The notes under the pieces are model-generated. The model saw only the letters and a program-made list of their open reading frames with translations, was not told where the DNA came from and ran no database searches. Both the position numbers and the translations under genes were made by a program. DNA of 6,103 bases, taken from Caulobacteraceae bacterium. Its GTDB lineage: Bacteria; Pseudomonadota; Alphaproteobacteria; Caulobacterales; Caulobacteraceae. The stretch is from NCBI GenBank assembly GCA_025351125.1, contig JANXWN010000127.1:1-6103 (forward strand), given 5' to 3'. Of this stretch, positions 5,950-6,103 are shown one piece after another (positions within the stretch are counted from its first letter, which is position 1; every line of letters starts with the position of its first letter).

Positions 5950-6032
5950 TAAGTGGAATGATCAGTTCGTTGCCAAGTCCGTTTTGTATCATTCGCAGCG
6001 CGATGAAGAGGCTTTTTTAGGGAATTATCCCT

Positions 6033-6060
6033 TTGACATAATCGCTCCAAGATGTAGTAT
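6033..6060 (+). promoter_or_regulatory. Sigma70-type promoter for the gene at the right edge
   Basis: A perfect -35 TTGACA (6033-6038) is separated by 16 bp from a -10 TAGTAT (6055-6060, four of six consensus bases). Transcription would start near A6067, about 14 nt before the ATG at 6081. The imperfect palindrome at 6019-6032 directly abuts the -35 box and could bind a regulator. Confidence 0.55.
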
Positions 6061-6061
6061 C

Positions 6062-6075
6062 GGCTCAACGGAGCC
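6062..6075 (+). promoter_or_regulatory. Palindrome over the ribosome-binding site of the right-edge gene
   Basis: GGCTC (6062-6066) and GAGCC (6071-6075) are exact reverse complements around AACG. The GGAG at 6070-6073 is a good Shine-Dalgarno, seven bases before the ATG at 6081. If transcription starts near 6067 the left arm is not in the mRNA, so it would act as DNA; a longer transcript from upstream would instead hide the ribosome-binding site in a hairpin. Confidence 0.4.
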
Positions 6076-6080
6076 AACCG

Positions 6081-6103
6081 ATGAGCGATTTTTCCAACCC
6101 GAT
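6081..6103 (+). CDS. Start of an unidentified gene, cut by the right window edge
   Basis: Only MSDFSNP plus two bases is visible, too little for a family call. The start is supported by a GGAG ribosome-binding site at 6070-6073 with seven-base spacing and by the promoter at 6033-6060. Confidence 0.55.

Larger units (their letters stand above)
5732..6032. other. Intergenic region with repeats and palindromes, no supported gene
   Basis: This stretch of about 300 bp has lower and more mixed GC than its surroundings. It holds a bulged stem-loop (5758-5784), a 24-bp tandem duplication (5782-5829), a short palindrome TCGCGC-TT-GCGCGA (5871-5884) and an imperfect palindrome AGGGA-ATTA-TCCCT (6019-6032) abutting the next promoter. 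One plus-strand frame is open from an ATG at 5765 to the right edge, but it begins inside the repeats, lacks a ribosome-binding site and matches no family I know, so I do not call it a gene. Confidence 0.5.

Noticed and set aside
5711..5992. 93-codon minus-strand open frame across the spacer
   Set aside because: Its sequence is produced largely by the 24-bp repeats (FVPVFDIAPVPVF), it has no ribosome-binding site, and it shows no known domain.

Overview
The window is GC-rich, tightly packed bacterial chromosomal DNA. Gene content (ubiquinone-type UbiA, a YcaQ-family glycosylase, PCu(A)C copper chaperone, a TPR protein with a GT9-like C-terminal half) and codon style suggest an alphaproteobacterium, perhaps Rhodospirillales-like. 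That placement is inferred from protein character, not from a marker gene. I see no rRNA, tRNA, CRISPR array or intact mobile element.

Layout, left to right. The left edge cuts through ubiA (minus strand, C-terminus missing). A 141-bp spacer with two perfect inverted repeats separates it from a divergent aldo/keto reductase (plus, 986-1981). After a 90-bp convergent gap comes a minus-strand pair: a YcaQ-family DNA glycosylase (2072-3283, TTG start) whose start overlaps by 8 bp the end of a small single-domain globin (3276-3701). The globin is divergent, across 79 bp, from a secreted PCu(A)C copper chaperone (plus, 3781-4251) with a complete copper-binding motif. That gene converges with only 14 bp between stop codons on a TPR/glycosyltransferase-like protein (minus, 4266-5699). 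A 17-bp perfect palindrome lies just upstream of that start.

The stretch 5700-6080 holds no gene I can support. It carries a bulged stem-loop, a 24-bp tandem duplication, a short palindrome, a possible relic of a Y1/REP-associated transposase N-terminus, and near the right edge a good sigma70-type promoter leading to the first seven codons of a gene that runs off the window.

How the genes work together: most are independent housekeeping or accessory functions (quinone synthesis, redox metabolism, DNA repair, copper handling, glycan or protein modification). The only convincing operon is globin plus YcaQ-family glycosylase, judged by the overlap. The globin and copper chaperone share a control region, which might reflect respiratory or heme-copper physiology, but nothing proves a joint function. 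I did not find a clearly new multi-gene system. The most unusual part is the palindrome- and repeat-rich spacer at 5700-6080.
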